DNA from: Sulfurovum sp.
GTDB taxonomy: Bacteria > Campylobacterota > Campylobacteria > Campylobacterales > Sulfurovaceae
Length of the DNA stretch: 18,453 nt
Assembly (NCBI GenBank): GCA_021159425.1
Contig: JAGGRU010000012.1
Span: 1-18,453, forward strand
Reading direction: 5' to 3'
Numbering within the stretch: position 1 is the stretch's first letter; each line of letters starts with the position of its first letter. The notes under the pieces are model-generated. The model did no database searches, was not told where the DNA came from, and worked only from the letters and a program-made list of their open reading frames with translations. Position numbers and translations under genes: made by a program. Below, in pieces: positions 8,053 to 17,204 of this stretch.

Positions 8053-9385
8053 AAAAGCCTTTGGTCTTTGGTCCGCAGTCTTTCTTGGTATTGGCTCTAT
8101 GGTCGGTGCCGGGATATTTGTCCTACTCGGTGAAGCAGGAGCAATAGCCGGTAATTTAGTATGGATCTCTTTTATTTTGGGTGGGATCATTGCACTGTTG
8201 AGTGGTTACTCTTTGGCAAAACTGGCTACCGCATACCCCAGTCGGGGAGGCATTGTTGAGTATTTGGTACAGGGCTACGGTGAAGGTATTTTTTCGGGTT
8301 CTGTTTCTGTACTTTTTTATCTTTCCGCAATGGTTGCCATAGCAATGGTGGCTAAAACTTTTGGTACATACGCCTCAATGATGGCTATAGGCTCCGATAG
8401 TGTGTTATATGCAAATCTATTTGCGGTAGGTATACTGTTGTTGTTTATGGTTATCAATCTTGCAGGCAGTGCTTTGATCGCCAAGAGTGAAAATGTCATT
8501 GTTATCATCAAGCTTTGTATTATTATACTCTTTACCGTTGTTGTATTTTTTTATATCAATCCTGCACTACTTTCTCTTAAAGATGCACCACCTGTAATGA
8601 ATATATTTTCTTCTGTGGCACTTACCTTTTTTGCTTATGAAGGTTTCAGAGTGATCACGAACACAGCAGAAGATATGGATGATCCCGGAAAAACTATGTT
8701 AAAAGCAATGTTTATTGCCATTGGCTTTGTAATGCTGCTGTATGTGGCAGTTACCTTTGCCGTATTTGGCAATTTGACACTTCCTGAAATCATAAACGCA
8801 CAGGATTATGCTTTGGCTGAAGCGGCAAAACCTGCTTTCGGGCAGATAGGTTTTACCATCATGGCAGTAGCTGCACTGATTTCCACAGCATCCTCTATCA
8901 ATGCCAATCTGTATGCAGTGACCAATGTCACTTATCAGATGGCAAAGAATGGTGAATTGCCTGAAGTATATAAAAGAAATGTATGGCACAGCAGCGAAGG
9001 ACTACTAGTAAGTACAGCCATACTCATAGTGTTTGTACTCACGTTTGATCTGAATGAAATTGCTGCAATCGGTTCTATTTCTATTTTATTCATTCATGCT
9101 TTGGTACATATAGGACATTTACTCATCATAAGAAAAACACAAGCATCAAAAACATTAATTGTTCTTGCTATACTAACTATAGCAGGTGCAATTATTTTAG
9201 CACTTGGCTATACGAGTAAGCATATTCCCGCTGTAGGGTATTACATTACAGCAGGGTTTGTTCTTGCTTTCCTTATAGAAGTAGGACTTAGACTTATCAC
9301 TAAAAGAGTTGTCAGCAAACAAATACCCAGTGCTTTACTCTCTAAGGTAGAAAATGAAATTAAACATATAATAGGAGAGAAATAA
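8039..9385 (+). CDS. APC-superfamily amino acid permease/antiporter
   Basis: A 448-aa polytopic membrane protein with about 12 hydrophobic segments. The TM1 substrate motif is GSMVGAGIF (19-27); TM6 has FAYEGF (198-203) followed by EDMDDPGKTM (211-220), the same layout as in the permease at 449-1747. The two are probably distant paralogues rather than a recent duplication, since they diverge between the motifs. The C-terminal ~30 residues are hydrophilic. The ATG at 8039 lies inside the end of the HdeD-like gene and lacks a clear Shine-Dalgarno, so it is likely translated by coupling. Linkage to an HdeD-like gene recalls acid-resistance systems that use an amino acid antiporter, but no decarboxylase gene is present and the substrate is unknown. 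Confidence 0.92.
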   Translation: MTKSKKAFGLWSAVFLGIGSMVGAGIFVLLGEAGAIAGNLVWISFILGGIIALLSGYSLAKLATAYPSRGGIVEYLVQGYGEGIFSGSVSVLFYLSAMVAIAMVAKTFGTYASMMAIGSDSVLYANLFAVGILLLFMVINLAGSALIAKSENVIVIIKLCIIILFTVVVFFYINPALLSLKDAPPVMNIFSSVALTFFAYEGFRVITNTAEDMDDPGKTMLKAMFIAIGFVMLLYVAVTFAVFGNLTLPEIINAQDYALAEAAKPAFGQIGFTIMAVAALISTASSINANLYAVTNVTYQMAKNGELPEVYKRNVWHSSEGLLVSTAILIVFVLTFDLNEIAAIGSISILFIHALVHIGHLLIIRKTQASKTLIVLAILTIAGAIILALGYTSKHIPAVGYYITAGFVLAFLIEVGLRLITKRVVSKQIPSALLSKVENEIKHIIGEK

Positions 9386-9386
9386 A

Positions 9387-10301
9387 ATGAAAAATATAAT
9401 GAATGCAATGATATTCGGTTTTAAAGAGATCCTTACCTGGAATACGATGAAGTATGCCTTGCTCAGTGGTTTTCTAGTGAGCGTTGTTTGGGGTTTTATA
9501 GGCTATTTACTTTGGGATCATATGATCGCTTTGAGCTCTGCCATTATAGAATTTGTACCTTTTTCCATGGTACGATCTAATGGTGCCTGGATGCTCTCAA
9601 CCTTTTTATGGTTCCAACTTGTCATCATCACTTTTGCTTTGATCTTCGCTTTTTTTGGTAATTTCATTTTACGTACTGTATCAAAAGAAAAATATACTTC
9701 TTTTAGTATTTGGGTCATACTGGGGTCTGCTGTATTCTGGTCTGTTGTCTGGTTTTTCAAAGGAGAGTACTTTTACCATCAGTTCCTCCAACTTTTAACC
9801 TGGCTTCCTTTTGAGACCGTAGAGAAAGGTATTGCCTTTTTGATCGCCTTTTATTTCATCTACAATGCTATTGTTGTTAGTATGATCTTCCTTGCTTCTG
9901 TTTTTTCCAAACCTTTGATGAGTTCGGTGGAGAAAAGACATTTTAAAGAAGATGATGTGGTAAGAGACCATACTTTCAAGATTGTCGGGTACACATTAAA
10001 GGACAGTGCACTCTACTTGATCGCATCACTTATTGCTTTTCCTTTACTCTTTATACCGGTGATCAATATTTTGGTGCAGACAGTGTTGTGGAACTATCTG
10101 GTAAAAGATACAATGTCTTACGATGCAGCTGCCTTGGTTTATGAAGAGGTAGATACCAAAGAGATCAAAGGAAAATGGAAAGGCTTGGGAACCATTAGTT
10201 TTGTTTCTATACTTTTCAACTTTGTACCAATTCTTAATTTTTTCGGTCCATTCTTTGGAGAAATTTCAATGTTCCATTATTTGAAAAGCATAAAGAAATA
10301 A
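9387..10301 (+). CDS. EI24/CysZ-like multipass membrane protein
   Basis: A 304-aa membrane protein that resembles the EI24 domain family. This is clearest in the C-terminal half: ALYLIASLIAFPLLFIPVIN, then a helix, WNYLVKDTMSYDAAA, and a final pair of hydrophobic segments with FNFVPILNFFGPF. CysZ, the best known bacterial member, is a sulfate permease, but many EI24 proteins have no known role and this one is not near sulfur assimilation genes. ATG at 9387 is one base after the permease stop and preceded by AGGAGAG at good spacing. It is the last gene of the HdeD/APC arm. Between its stop and the TetR gene lies a 170-bp gap holding the operator palindrome. Confidence 0.8.
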   Translation: MKNIMNAMIFGFKEILTWNTMKYALLSGFLVSVVWGFIGYLLWDHMIALSSAIIEFVPFSMVRSNGAWMLSTFLWFQLVIITFALIFAFFGNFILRTVSKEKYTSFSIWVILGSAVFWSVVWFFKGEYFYHQFLQLLTWLPFETVEKGIAFLIAFYFIYNAIVVSMIFLASVFSKPLMSSVEKRHFKEDDVVRDHTFKIVGYTLKDSALYLIASLIAFPLLFIPVINILVQTVLWNYLVKDTMSYDAAALVYEEVDTKEIKGKWKGLGTISFVSILFNFVPILNFFGPFFGEISMFHYLKSIKK

Positions 10302-10438
10302 AGAGTTCATCAAGCAATTTGCCAAGTCCTATCTCTATTTCATCAGAAGTAACAAATGAATTCTTCATATTTTTTATCTGATTAAATGATTTGTTCTTCA
10401 CACCTACTTCAAAAGTTTATTTTAATTTAAAAACTATA

Positions 10439-10462
10439 TACTTACTTACCGATAAGTAAGTA
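10439..10462. promoter_or_regulatory. Perfect 24-bp palindromic operator of the TetR-efflux operon
   Basis: Two perfect 10-bp inverted arms, TACTTACTTA and TAAGTAAGTA, flank the 4-bp centre CCGA. It begins 33 bp before the tetR ATG, partly overlaps a TATATA -10-like sequence on its left (10435-10440), and touches the AGGA ribosome-binding site on its right. Binding of the TetR product would block both transcription start and translation start. The size and symmetry fit a TetR-family operator, so autoregulation is the natural reading, though this is inferred from position. Confidence 0.75.
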
Positions 10463-10471
10463 GGAACAATC

Positions 10472-11083
10472 ATGAATAAAAAAATCTCCAAAAAAGAGAT
10501 GATCACAGATATAGCAGGTGAATATTTTTCAAAATACGGATATGAAGCAACATCTCTTGAAGCCATAGCCAAAGAGTGTGATATTAGCAAACCTGCTATT
10601 TATTACCATTTTAAAGATAAAGCAGCCCTCTATGAAGCAGTACTGCTTAAAAGATTTTCAGAACTTTCAAGAATTATAGAACAAAACACTATTCTTGAAA
10701 ACCCCGAAGAGAATCTGACTGTGTACATTCAAACATTTGGAAATTACCTCATAGAAACCCCCTGTTTCTCTGCTATATTTGCAAGAGAGATCGCCAATGA
10801 TGCAAAGTCCATGCCTGACAGTTGCGTGATCGAACTGTCTAAAACACTTAAACGTCTGGCTTCTATTTTAGAAAGTGGCAAGAAGAAAGGTATTTTCGAG
10901 TGTGAAAATCCTTTTATGATACAGATGATGGTTGTAAATACACTGACCTCCTCTATTACTACGAAAACGCTCAGAAAAAGAGTATTTGATCTTTTAAATG
11001 AAAGCAATAAAGCTATTGATCCCAATATTGAAGATGTCATTGAAAATCTTTCCAAAAAAATCATAAAGGCTTTAACATGTTAA
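10472..11083 (+). CDS. TetR/AcrR-family transcriptional repressor
   Basis: A 203-aa regulator with an N-terminal TetR helix-turn-helix at about residues 27-50 (TSLEAIAKECDISKPAIYYH, then FKDKAALYEAV), and an all-helical ligand-binding region behind it with no family-specific motif I can name. Length is typical. The ATG at 10472 follows TAGGAACAATC, so the ribosome-binding site is contiguous with the palindrome at 10439-10462. It is the first gene of the efflux operon, and its stop overlaps the TolC-type gene by 7 nt. The expected role is repression of its own operon, relieved by a pump substrate. The inducer is unknown. Confidence 0.92.
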   Translation: MNKKISKKEMITDIAGEYFSKYGYEATSLEAIAKECDISKPAIYYHFKDKAALYEAVLLKRFSELSRIIEQNTILENPEENLTVYIQTFGNYLIETPCFSAIFAREIANDAKSMPDSCVIELSKTLKRLASILESGKKKGIFECENPFMIQMMVVNTLTSSITTKTLRKRVFDLLNESNKAIDPNIEDVIENLSKKIIKALTC

Positions 11084-12354
11084 AAAAAAGTATGCTTGCG
11101 GCACTGTGTATTCCGGTGTTCATACATGCAACTTCCATCACTGCATTACTGAACTCCCTGCAGAACAGACCGGAGCATCGGCTTGATAATCTGGATGTAG
11201 AAAAGAGTACACTGGGCAGACAGGCGGTCAGTGACAAACTGATGCCAACTGTCAATCTTTACGGAGGGTATGAAATCTCAAATTCTCCTACCGGACTGCT
11301 TCCTGTACCTCCGAATACCATGATCGGGATGGTGAAAGACCAGAGTATCGGACAGCCCTTCAGTAAAGGTATCTTGCGCGAGGGGGTAAATTTTACCTGG
11401 CCGCTGTTCGTGAAGTCCATCTATACGCTTGAAGACAAGGCAGACCTTTTACACCTGGCTGCAAAAGAGAAGAGAAAACTCAATCTTATTCAAAGAGAAG
11501 CCGTTGTTGTCGGTTCCGTTGCACAGCTAAGATATCTTGAATCTCTCAAAGCTGCACTGCAGGCAAAAAAACGCTCCATTCAGCAGACAGAGATGACTAC
11601 AAAGATGAAAGTGAAAGAGGGACGTGTGCCCCAAAGTGCCATTTTTGTACTTAACAGCAATATCAATGAACTGGATATTGCAACAAATAACATAGAACAA
11701 AATATCAATTTACTCTCTTCCAAGATCGAAACACTTACAGGAATACACTTAAGCAGGTCTGTGCCGCTGCGAGTACGAAGGTCGGTCAGAAAAGGTGAGA
11801 TCTTTGCACTGAAACCTTTGCAGAAAAAAGTGGAAGCCAGCAGAAAAGGGATGCAGGCAGCAGATGAAGCGTTTATCCCAAGTATAGTCACAAAAGGAAA
11901 CTACACCTACAGTCAGGCTGATGCCTACAATAACGGAAATTCAGTCAGAGAACATTACGGCACAGCAGGGGTTTACGTCTCTATGCCTCTTTTTGACAGT
12001 TCAAAAAGTACAGTATCCCAGCAGGCAAGAGTTGACTATATGAAAGAGAAAACAAATCTTGATCAGACAAAACACTCTTTGAGCGTACAGGCAAGACAAC
12101 TTGACAGAGAACTGGTACTCTTAAAAAGATCCGTCAAACTGGCACAAAAAAGTGTCAATGACCAGAAAAAACTCTTGAAGATCGCCAAAGTTTCACTCAC
12201 AAACGAGAGCATCACACAAGAAGAGTACCTGCGTTACGAAGATGCCCTCGCCAATGCAAAGGCCAACCTTTACAACTTTCGTGCAAAACAGTGGCAAGAC
12301 CTTGCACAGCTTGCCGTCATCTATGGAAATGATCTTAAGGAGATAGTCAAATGA
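11077..12354 (+). CDS. TolC-family outer membrane efflux protein
   Basis: A 425-aa protein with a signal peptide (MLKKSMLAALCIPVFIHA, likely cut before TS) and the long charged helices and repeat structure of outer membrane efflux channels. It lies first in the TolC/adaptor/pump order, which with the family appearance identifies it. It is slightly short against the usual 430-490 residues. The ATG at 11077 overlaps the TetR stop and is preceded by AAAGG at 7 nt. The two-repeat pattern shows as LNSLQNRPEHRLDNLDVEKS near the N-terminus and a second helical block from about residue 225. It overlaps the adaptor gene by 4 nt (ATGA). It should form the outer membrane and periplasmic exit duct for the RND pump. 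Confidence 0.88.
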   Translation: MLKKSMLAALCIPVFIHATSITALLNSLQNRPEHRLDNLDVEKSTLGRQAVSDKLMPTVNLYGGYEISNSPTGLLPVPPNTMIGMVKDQSIGQPFSKGILREGVNFTWPLFVKSIYTLEDKADLLHLAAKEKRKLNLIQREAVVVGSVAQLRYLESLKAALQAKKRSIQQTEMTTKMKVKEGRVPQSAIFVLNSNINELDIATNNIEQNINLLSSKIETLTGIHLSRSVPLRVRRSVRKGEIFALKPLQKKVEASRKGMQAADEAFIPSIVTKGNYTYSQADAYNNGNSVREHYGTAGVYVSMPLFDSSKSTVSQQARVDYMKEKTNLDQTKHSLSVQARQLDRELVLLKRSVKLAQKSVNDQKKLLKIAKVSLTNESITQEEYLRYEDALANAKANLYNFRAKQWQDLAQLAVIYGNDLKEIVK

Positions 12355-13358
12355 AAAAAATCGTAAAAATAGTCATAATCTTAGCAGTGATTGCCCTGCT
12401 CGTTGTTTTGGGGATGAAAGCTGTTAATAACAAAAAAGCCCAGGAAGCATCCAAACCGCTTGCAAAGGTCTATCCGATCGTTGTACAGACCATGATCCCA
12501 AAAGTTTCAAATGTTACATTGACCCTACCTTACCTTGCAGAGAGTGTCAATGAAACAGATGTCAAGATCTCATCAAGGATCGCTGCACGTATAGAACAGA
12601 TAAAAAAAAGCGGAGATCTTGTAAAAAAAGGTGAGATCGTTGCTAAACTTGATACCACAGATCTCAATGCAAAGATCATCGCAGCGAAGATAGCACTTGA
12701 AAATCTCCGGAAGAGCCATAAGCGTACCAAAGCACTCTACAAAGTCAAAGGTGCATCCATAGAACAGCTTCAAAAAGAGCAGTCTGCACTTGCCGGTCTT
12801 AATGCGAATCTCAAAGCATTGAAGAATCAACTGGACTATGCTACATTGACCGCACCGATCTCAGGGATCATTTCCAAATCATTTGCAGCAGCGGGAGATA
12901 TTACCATGCCGGGCAAACCCTTGGTACAGATCAGTGCAGACAAAGATTTCTCTCTCATGATAAGAGTACCTCAGGATGTGACACCGCAAGCAGTGATTTT
13001 CAATCAAAAAGCATACACACTCAATAACTTGAGAAGTACTTTCAACGGACTAAATGAATACAAAGCCTTTGTGGATGCAAAAGGTTTGACAGCAGGAGAC
13101 AGAGTGGAAGTAGACATTATCATTTTTAAAGGTGAAGGAACAGCATTACCGTTTGACACTATACTGAACCGAAACGGCAAGAGCTATGTACTGCTTGCAA
13201 AAGAGGGAAAAGCCGTAGCTAAAGAGATACAGATCCTCAAAAAAGGTCAGGAAGGTGTTGTCATCTCTGACACATTGGAAGGGCAAAAGATCATTGTAGC
13301 CAAACAGGATATTCTTCTTAAACTGCTAAGCGGATATGCTATCAGAGAAAAAAAGTAA
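12351..13358 (+). CDS. RND efflux periplasmic adaptor (membrane fusion protein)
   Basis: A 335-aa adaptor with an N-terminal membrane anchor (residues 4-22) and no lipobox cysteine. The biotinyl-lipoyl halves are around residues 70-103 (SSRIAARIEQIKKSG and VKKGEIVAKLDTTD) and 160-195 (YATLTAPISGIISK). They are separated by a short alpha-hairpin of about 55 residues, including the KSHKRTKALYKVKGASIEQL stretch. The beta-barrel and membrane-proximal parts follow. The short hairpin fits an adaptor that reaches a TolC-type channel tip to tip. The ATG at 12351 has AAGGAG 9 nt upstream and overlaps the TolC-type stop by 4 nt. It joins the outer membrane channel to the pump encoded 11 nt downstream. 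Confidence 0.9.
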   Translation: MKKIVKIVIILAVIALLVVLGMKAVNNKKAQEASKPLAKVYPIVVQTMIPKVSNVTLTLPYLAESVNETDVKISSRIAARIEQIKKSGDLVKKGEIVAKLDTTDLNAKIIAAKIALENLRKSHKRTKALYKVKGASIEQLQKEQSALAGLNANLKALKNQLDYATLTAPISGIISKSFAAAGDITMPGKPLVQISADKDFSLMIRVPQDVTPQAVIFNQKAYTLNNLRSTFNGLNEYKAFVDAKGLTAGDRVEVDIIIFKGEGTALPFDTILNRNGKSYVLLAKEGKAVAKEIQILKKGQEGVVISDTLEGQKIIVAKQDILLKLLSGYAIREKK

Positions 13359-13369
13359 AGGAGCGGTAA

Positions 13370-16300
13370 ATGTTTGATTTTTTTTATAAACGACCTTATC
13401 TGCTTTACTCTTTGATAGCAGGTTTTTTCATTATGGGTGTTGTGGGATTGACCACACTTCCAAAAAACCTCTTTCCTGATGCAAACCCGCCCAAGATCGT
13501 TGTTATTACCTCTGTTCCGGGAGCTACAGCAAAAGTAGCAGCATCAACAGTTTCCAAACCTATTGAAGAGGAAGTGGCACGGCTGGGGTTCATCACCGAT
13601 GTAAGTTCTGTCAATGTGGCAAACTTTTCTATTGTCACTGCTGAATTCAGTTACAAAAAAGGTTTGAATGAAGCAGCAGTTGATGTTGCCAATGCACTGA
13701 ATATTGCAAAAGCGAAGATCCCTGCAGGTCTTAACCCTGCTGTTTATACAGCCGGAGACTTTACGCTTCCTGTAGATGTTATTGCCTTGAGTTCAAAAAA
13801 TGGAGATCTCTCTCTTGATGAGATCAGAAAAATAGCTGACAGTTTTATAAAACCCTATCTGTTAAGCAACAAAACCATAGGAAATGTTGAAGTATTCGGT
13901 GGATATGAAAGTGCGATCAATGTTGAAATAGACCCTTTCAAAGCAAAAAAATACGGTGTGGATTTTGAAACAATAAGCAAAGTGATCACTGCACAGAACA
14001 AAGACATTCCTGTCGGTTTTATAAAAGGTGAGAACAGCTTTTATACGGTGACGATCTATGGAGAAAAAGACAATGTACTGGATCTTCAAAATCTTCTTAT
14101 TATGCCCAATATCAGACTGAAAGATATTGCAGAAGTCAGATGGGGGCATAAAAAACGTACCAGTGGGTATCTGGGAAATGGTAAAGCAAGTATTGCTTTA
14201 GCCATACAAAGGGCTCCGGGAGGATCTGTGCTTGATGTCTCAAAAGCAGCACGTGCAGAGATGGTAAAACTGCAGCAAAAGTATCCCAACATACAGTTTG
14301 AGATCTCTGATACGCAAAGAGACCTCATAGAGCAGGCCAATGATAATATGCTCGATGCCCTGAAAGAAGCTATTATCTATTCTCTCCTGGTCATTATGCT
14401 CTTTTTAGGGAACTTTCGGGCGATCGTTGCAGCAGGTCTCTCTATTCCTATGGTATTCTTCACAACTATTGCTATTATTTGGATGACAGGAGGGGAGCTT
14501 AACCTTGTTATCTACACAGCTATTATCCTTGCATTGGGGATGCTGACCGATGATGTCGTCGTTGTACTGGAAAATATAGAAAGACACCTTATTGAGACAA
14601 AAGAAGATCTTCAAACTGCTATCAAAAATGGTACAAAAGAAGTCATCAGTCCTATTTTTGCAGGTACGTTGGCTACGATCGCTATTTTATTCCCCTTAAT
14701 GTTTGTAGGCGGGTTTCCGCAAAAAATATTTAAACCACTGATTGAAACACTTATCATCGCCCTTATGGCCTCCTATTTCCTCTCTATTACTTTTATTCCC
14801 CTGCTTTCAGCATGGCTTTACAGAAATGGTGTAAAAAAGAGCAAGATCGAAGAGAGCTTTGAGTGGTTCTATGAACATACGATCGGGAAACTGGTGGGTC
14901 CTTATGAAGATATCATCCGTTTCTCAAACAGTGGTTGGAAAATAGGACGAAGAGTGCTCCTTACTTTTGGTGTTTTAGCCTTTTTACTCTTCAGTCTGAA
15001 AAATGTCATGCCGACCATCGGTAAAGATGCCATGCCTCCTATGGATACCGGTATTATTAAAGCACAGATTGCTTTTTCAGCCAATGAAACTGTAGATGCA
15101 GCAGAAAAGAAGCTCAAACCGTTCCTTGTCTGGCTTCACAAGCAGCCTTGGGCAACAAAAAGTTCTATTGCTTTTGGTGGAGAGATGGGTGTACTCAGTC
15201 TGGGAAGCGGTAACCTGCCTACTGAAGCAACCATAACCATCAACAGTATCAACAGATTTGATCGTAAGCAAAGCATATGGGAACTTGAAAATGAGATCAG
15301 AGACAAACTCTCACACATTGAAGGTCTTAAACGCAATGATGTATTTGACTTTGGGGCGACCGCACTCTCTTCCATTAAGGCAACTGTAGATACACGTATC
15401 TCTTCCCCTCAAATTGAGGGATTAAATACCTATTCAAAGAAAATTGAAGAGGCAATGAAAACGGTCAAAGGACTTACTTCTGTCTCCACAAGCTGGGACA
15501 AGGATTTCAGTGAATATGTCATTGACATTGACAGGAACAAGGCACTGCGTTACGGTATAACACCTTATAATGTAGCGATGCAGATTCCTATAAAAGGTCA
15601 GGTAGCGTCACTCAATGCCAATCTTGAGTCTATGAATACCCAATTTGTGCGTATCTACCTCAAAGACAAATTTACCAAAAACCTTGAGACACTGAAGCTT
15701 TTGCCTATACACACAAAATCAGGAGATATCCCGCTCAGCCAAATAGCATCGATCAAGAAAGAGTTGACCTTTGCAAAAATAGAGAGAAACAATATGCTCT
15801 ACTCTCTGGATGTCAACGGATACAGAGCCAAAAGACCGGTCACACACTTGACAGATGATACGCTTGAGGCACTCAAAAATGTTAAAGATGAAGGGTTTGT
15901 AACCACCCAGACAGGAGATATCGCACAAATAGATGACAGTTTCAAGCGTATGGCAAAAGCCATAGGTCTTGGTATTGTTGTACTGCTCATGAGTTTGATC
16001 GCTATCTATAAGTCAGTGAGAATGGCCTTCATTATGATACTGGTATTACCACTCTCCATGATAGGGGCAAGCTGGGGCATGCTGCTCTTTGACAAACCGA
16101 GTTGTATGCCAAGTCTTTTGGGTATTCTGCTTCTTTTTGGAATCATCATTAAAAACGCCATCCTGCTGATAGATTTCTACCAAATGAACAAAGAGAATGG
16201 CAAATCACCATACCAGAGTGCTTTGGACAGTGTAACAGTAAGATTCAGACCGGTTATGATGACTGCTTTTGCCACCATTGCAGGTATGATCCCCATTGCC

Positions 16301-16450
16301 ATGGAAACAGCTGTTGGACTTGAAAGACTCAGTCCGCTTGCCGATGTAGCTATCGGCGGACTTTTGATAGGTACGCTGTTGACACTGATCTATGTACCGA
16401 TGTATGCCTACATATTTGATGCGGACAGAAAAAAATTCAAAGATCAATAA
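13370..16450 (+). CDS. RND-family efflux pump, HAE (AcrB-like) type
   Basis: A 1026-aa proton-driven inner-membrane pump of normal RND length, with two homologous halves of six helices and two large periplasmic loops each. TM4 carries GMLTDDVVVVLENIERH with adjacent Asp394-Asp395, the equivalent of AcrB D407/D408. TM10 carries GIIIKNAILLIDF with Lys928, the equivalent of AcrB K940. The Asp pair marks the hydrophobe/amphiphile type and argues against the CzcA heavy-metal type. The N-terminus MFDFFYKRPYLLYSLIAGFF is the usual first helix. ATG 13370 has AAGGAG at 8 nt spacing. Substrate is unknown; drug, solvent, bile-like or fatty-acid type compounds are all possible. Export would run through the TolC-type channel and adaptor encoded before it. 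Confidence 0.95.
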   Translation: MFDFFYKRPYLLYSLIAGFFIMGVVGLTTLPKNLFPDANPPKIVVITSVPGATAKVAASTVSKPIEEEVARLGFITDVSSVNVANFSIVTAEFSYKKGLNEAAVDVANALNIAKAKIPAGLNPAVYTAGDFTLPVDVIALSSKNGDLSLDEIRKIADSFIKPYLLSNKTIGNVEVFGGYESAINVEIDPFKAKKYGVDFETISKVITAQNKDIPVGFIKGENSFYTVTIYGEKDNVLDLQNLLIMPNIRLKDIAEVRWGHKKRTSGYLGNGKASIALAIQRAPGGSVLDVSKAARAEMVKLQQKYPNIQFEISDTQRDLIEQANDNMLDALKEAIIYSLLVIMLFLGNFRAIVAAGLSIPMVFFTTIAIIWMTGGELNLVIYTAIILALGMLTDDVVVVLENIERHLIETKEDLQTAIKNGTKEVISPIFAGTLATIAILFPLMFVGGFPQKIFKPLIETLIIALMASYFLSITFIPLLSAWLYRNGVKKSKIEESFEWFYEHTIGKLVGPYEDIIRFSNSGWKIGRRVLLTFGVLAFLLFSLKNVMPTIGKDAMPPMDTGIIKAQIAFSANETVDAAEKKLKPFLVWLHKQPWATKSSIAFGGEMGVLSLGSGNLPTEATITINSINRFDRKQSIWELENEIRDKLSHIEGLKRNDVFDFGATALSSIKATVDTRISSPQIEGLNTYSKKIEEAMKTVKGLTSVSTSWDKDFSEYVIDIDRNKALRYGITPYNVAMQIPIKGQVASLNANLESMNTQFVRIYLKDKFTKNLETLKLLPIHTKSGDIPLSQIASIKKELTFAKIERNNMLYSLDVNGYRAKRPVTHLTDDTLEALKNVKDEGFVTTQTGDIAQIDDSFKRMAKAIGLGIVVLLMSLIAIYKSVRMAFIMILVLPLSMIGASWGMLLFDKPSCMPSLLGILLLFGIIIKNAILLIDFYQMNKENGKSPYQSALDSVTVRFRPVMMTAFATIAGMIPIAMETAVGLERLSPLADVAIGGLLIGTLLTLIYVPMYAYIFDADRKKFKDQ

Positions 16451-16467
16451 AAAAGAAAAGAGGATAA

Positions 16468-17202
16468 ATGAAAGATTTTTTTACCTATGGAGAAGTGGTA
16501 CCAGGCTACGATGTTAGAGTTGTAAATGAAAGAGAAGCGCGTGCAGGCGCAGGCATACTGTTTGCTCTTGGCATGTTAAGTTTAATGAATGCTGTTATGC
16601 TGGGACATGTGATCGTAACAAAATTTTTCATTACTTTCTTTACCATCGATTTTATTATTAGGGTTATCAACCCAAACTACTCTCCAAGTCTGTTGCTGGG
16701 AAGATTTTTTGTACGCAACCAGACACCTGAATATGTTGGTGCGGCACAGAAACGCTTTGCCTGGGGACTGGGGCTGATACTGGCAATCCCAATGTTCTAT
16801 ATGCTCGTCATTCATTTTGTACCTAATCCCGTCAAGGTACTCATCTGTGTTATCTGCTTGCTGCTGCTTTTGAGCGAGTCGGCCTTCTCTATCTGTTTTG
16901 GATGCATGATCTACAATCTGATAAAGAAAGAAAAAGCCACACACTGCCCCGGCGGTGCCTGTGAGATCAAGCAGAAAGATCCTGTGCAAACCTTCAACCC
17001 GGCACAAAAAGCCATCGTACTTATGGTCACAGGCTTGCTGATCGTCGGTACCTATGTCTATGCAACAAAAGTGGAATCCAAGACTTTCCTTGTCAAAAAG
17101 GTTTCAAGTATGCTCATGAGCGATACACAGCGAAATGCACTCAAAGAAGAGAAGTTAAAGAAAGAAGCAGATGCTTTTTTTGATGAAGAAGATGATTTTT
17201 AA
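16468..17202 (+). CDS. DUF4395-domain membrane protein with C-terminal extension
   Basis: A 244-aa protein whose first ~150 residues resemble DUF4395: a VRVVNEREARAGAG start, three to four membrane helices, and the SESAFSICFGCMIYN signature with a CxxC (Cys143, Cys146). After it come a second cysteine pair, CPGGAC (160-165), another membrane helix (about 182-200), and an acidic tail DAFFDEEDDF. The family is usually about 130-150 residues, so the extension is notable. Function is unknown; the paired cysteines suggest a redox or metal-binding role at the membrane, by inference. The ATG follows AGAGGATAA, and it is 17 nt after the pump stop, so co-transcription with the efflux genes is likely. 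Confidence 0.8.
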   Translation: MKDFFTYGEVVPGYDVRVVNEREARAGAGILFALGMLSLMNAVMLGHVIVTKFFITFFTIDFIIRVINPNYSPSLLLGRFFVRNQTPEYVGAAQKRFAWGLGLILAIPMFYMLVIHFVPNPVKVLICVICLLLLLSESAFSICFGCMIYNLIKKEKATHCPGGACEIKQKDPVQTFNPAQKAIVLMVTGLLIVGTYVYATKVESKTFLVKKVSSMLMSDTQRNALKEEKLKKEADAFFDEEDDF

Positions 17203-17204
17203 CT

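Noticed and set aside
10234..10368. Minus-strand 44-codon ORF (from MKNSFVTSDEIEIGLGKLLD) in the gap before tetR
   Set aside because: The N-terminal part looks protein-like, but it runs antisense into the EI24-like gene, has no clear ribosome-binding site or family match, and is short enough to be chance. A conservation check could revive it.
13370..16450. Heavy-metal (CzcA-type) assignment of the RND pump
   Set aside because: TM4 has two adjacent Asp residues (394-395) as in AcrB-type pumps, not the HME-type pattern.
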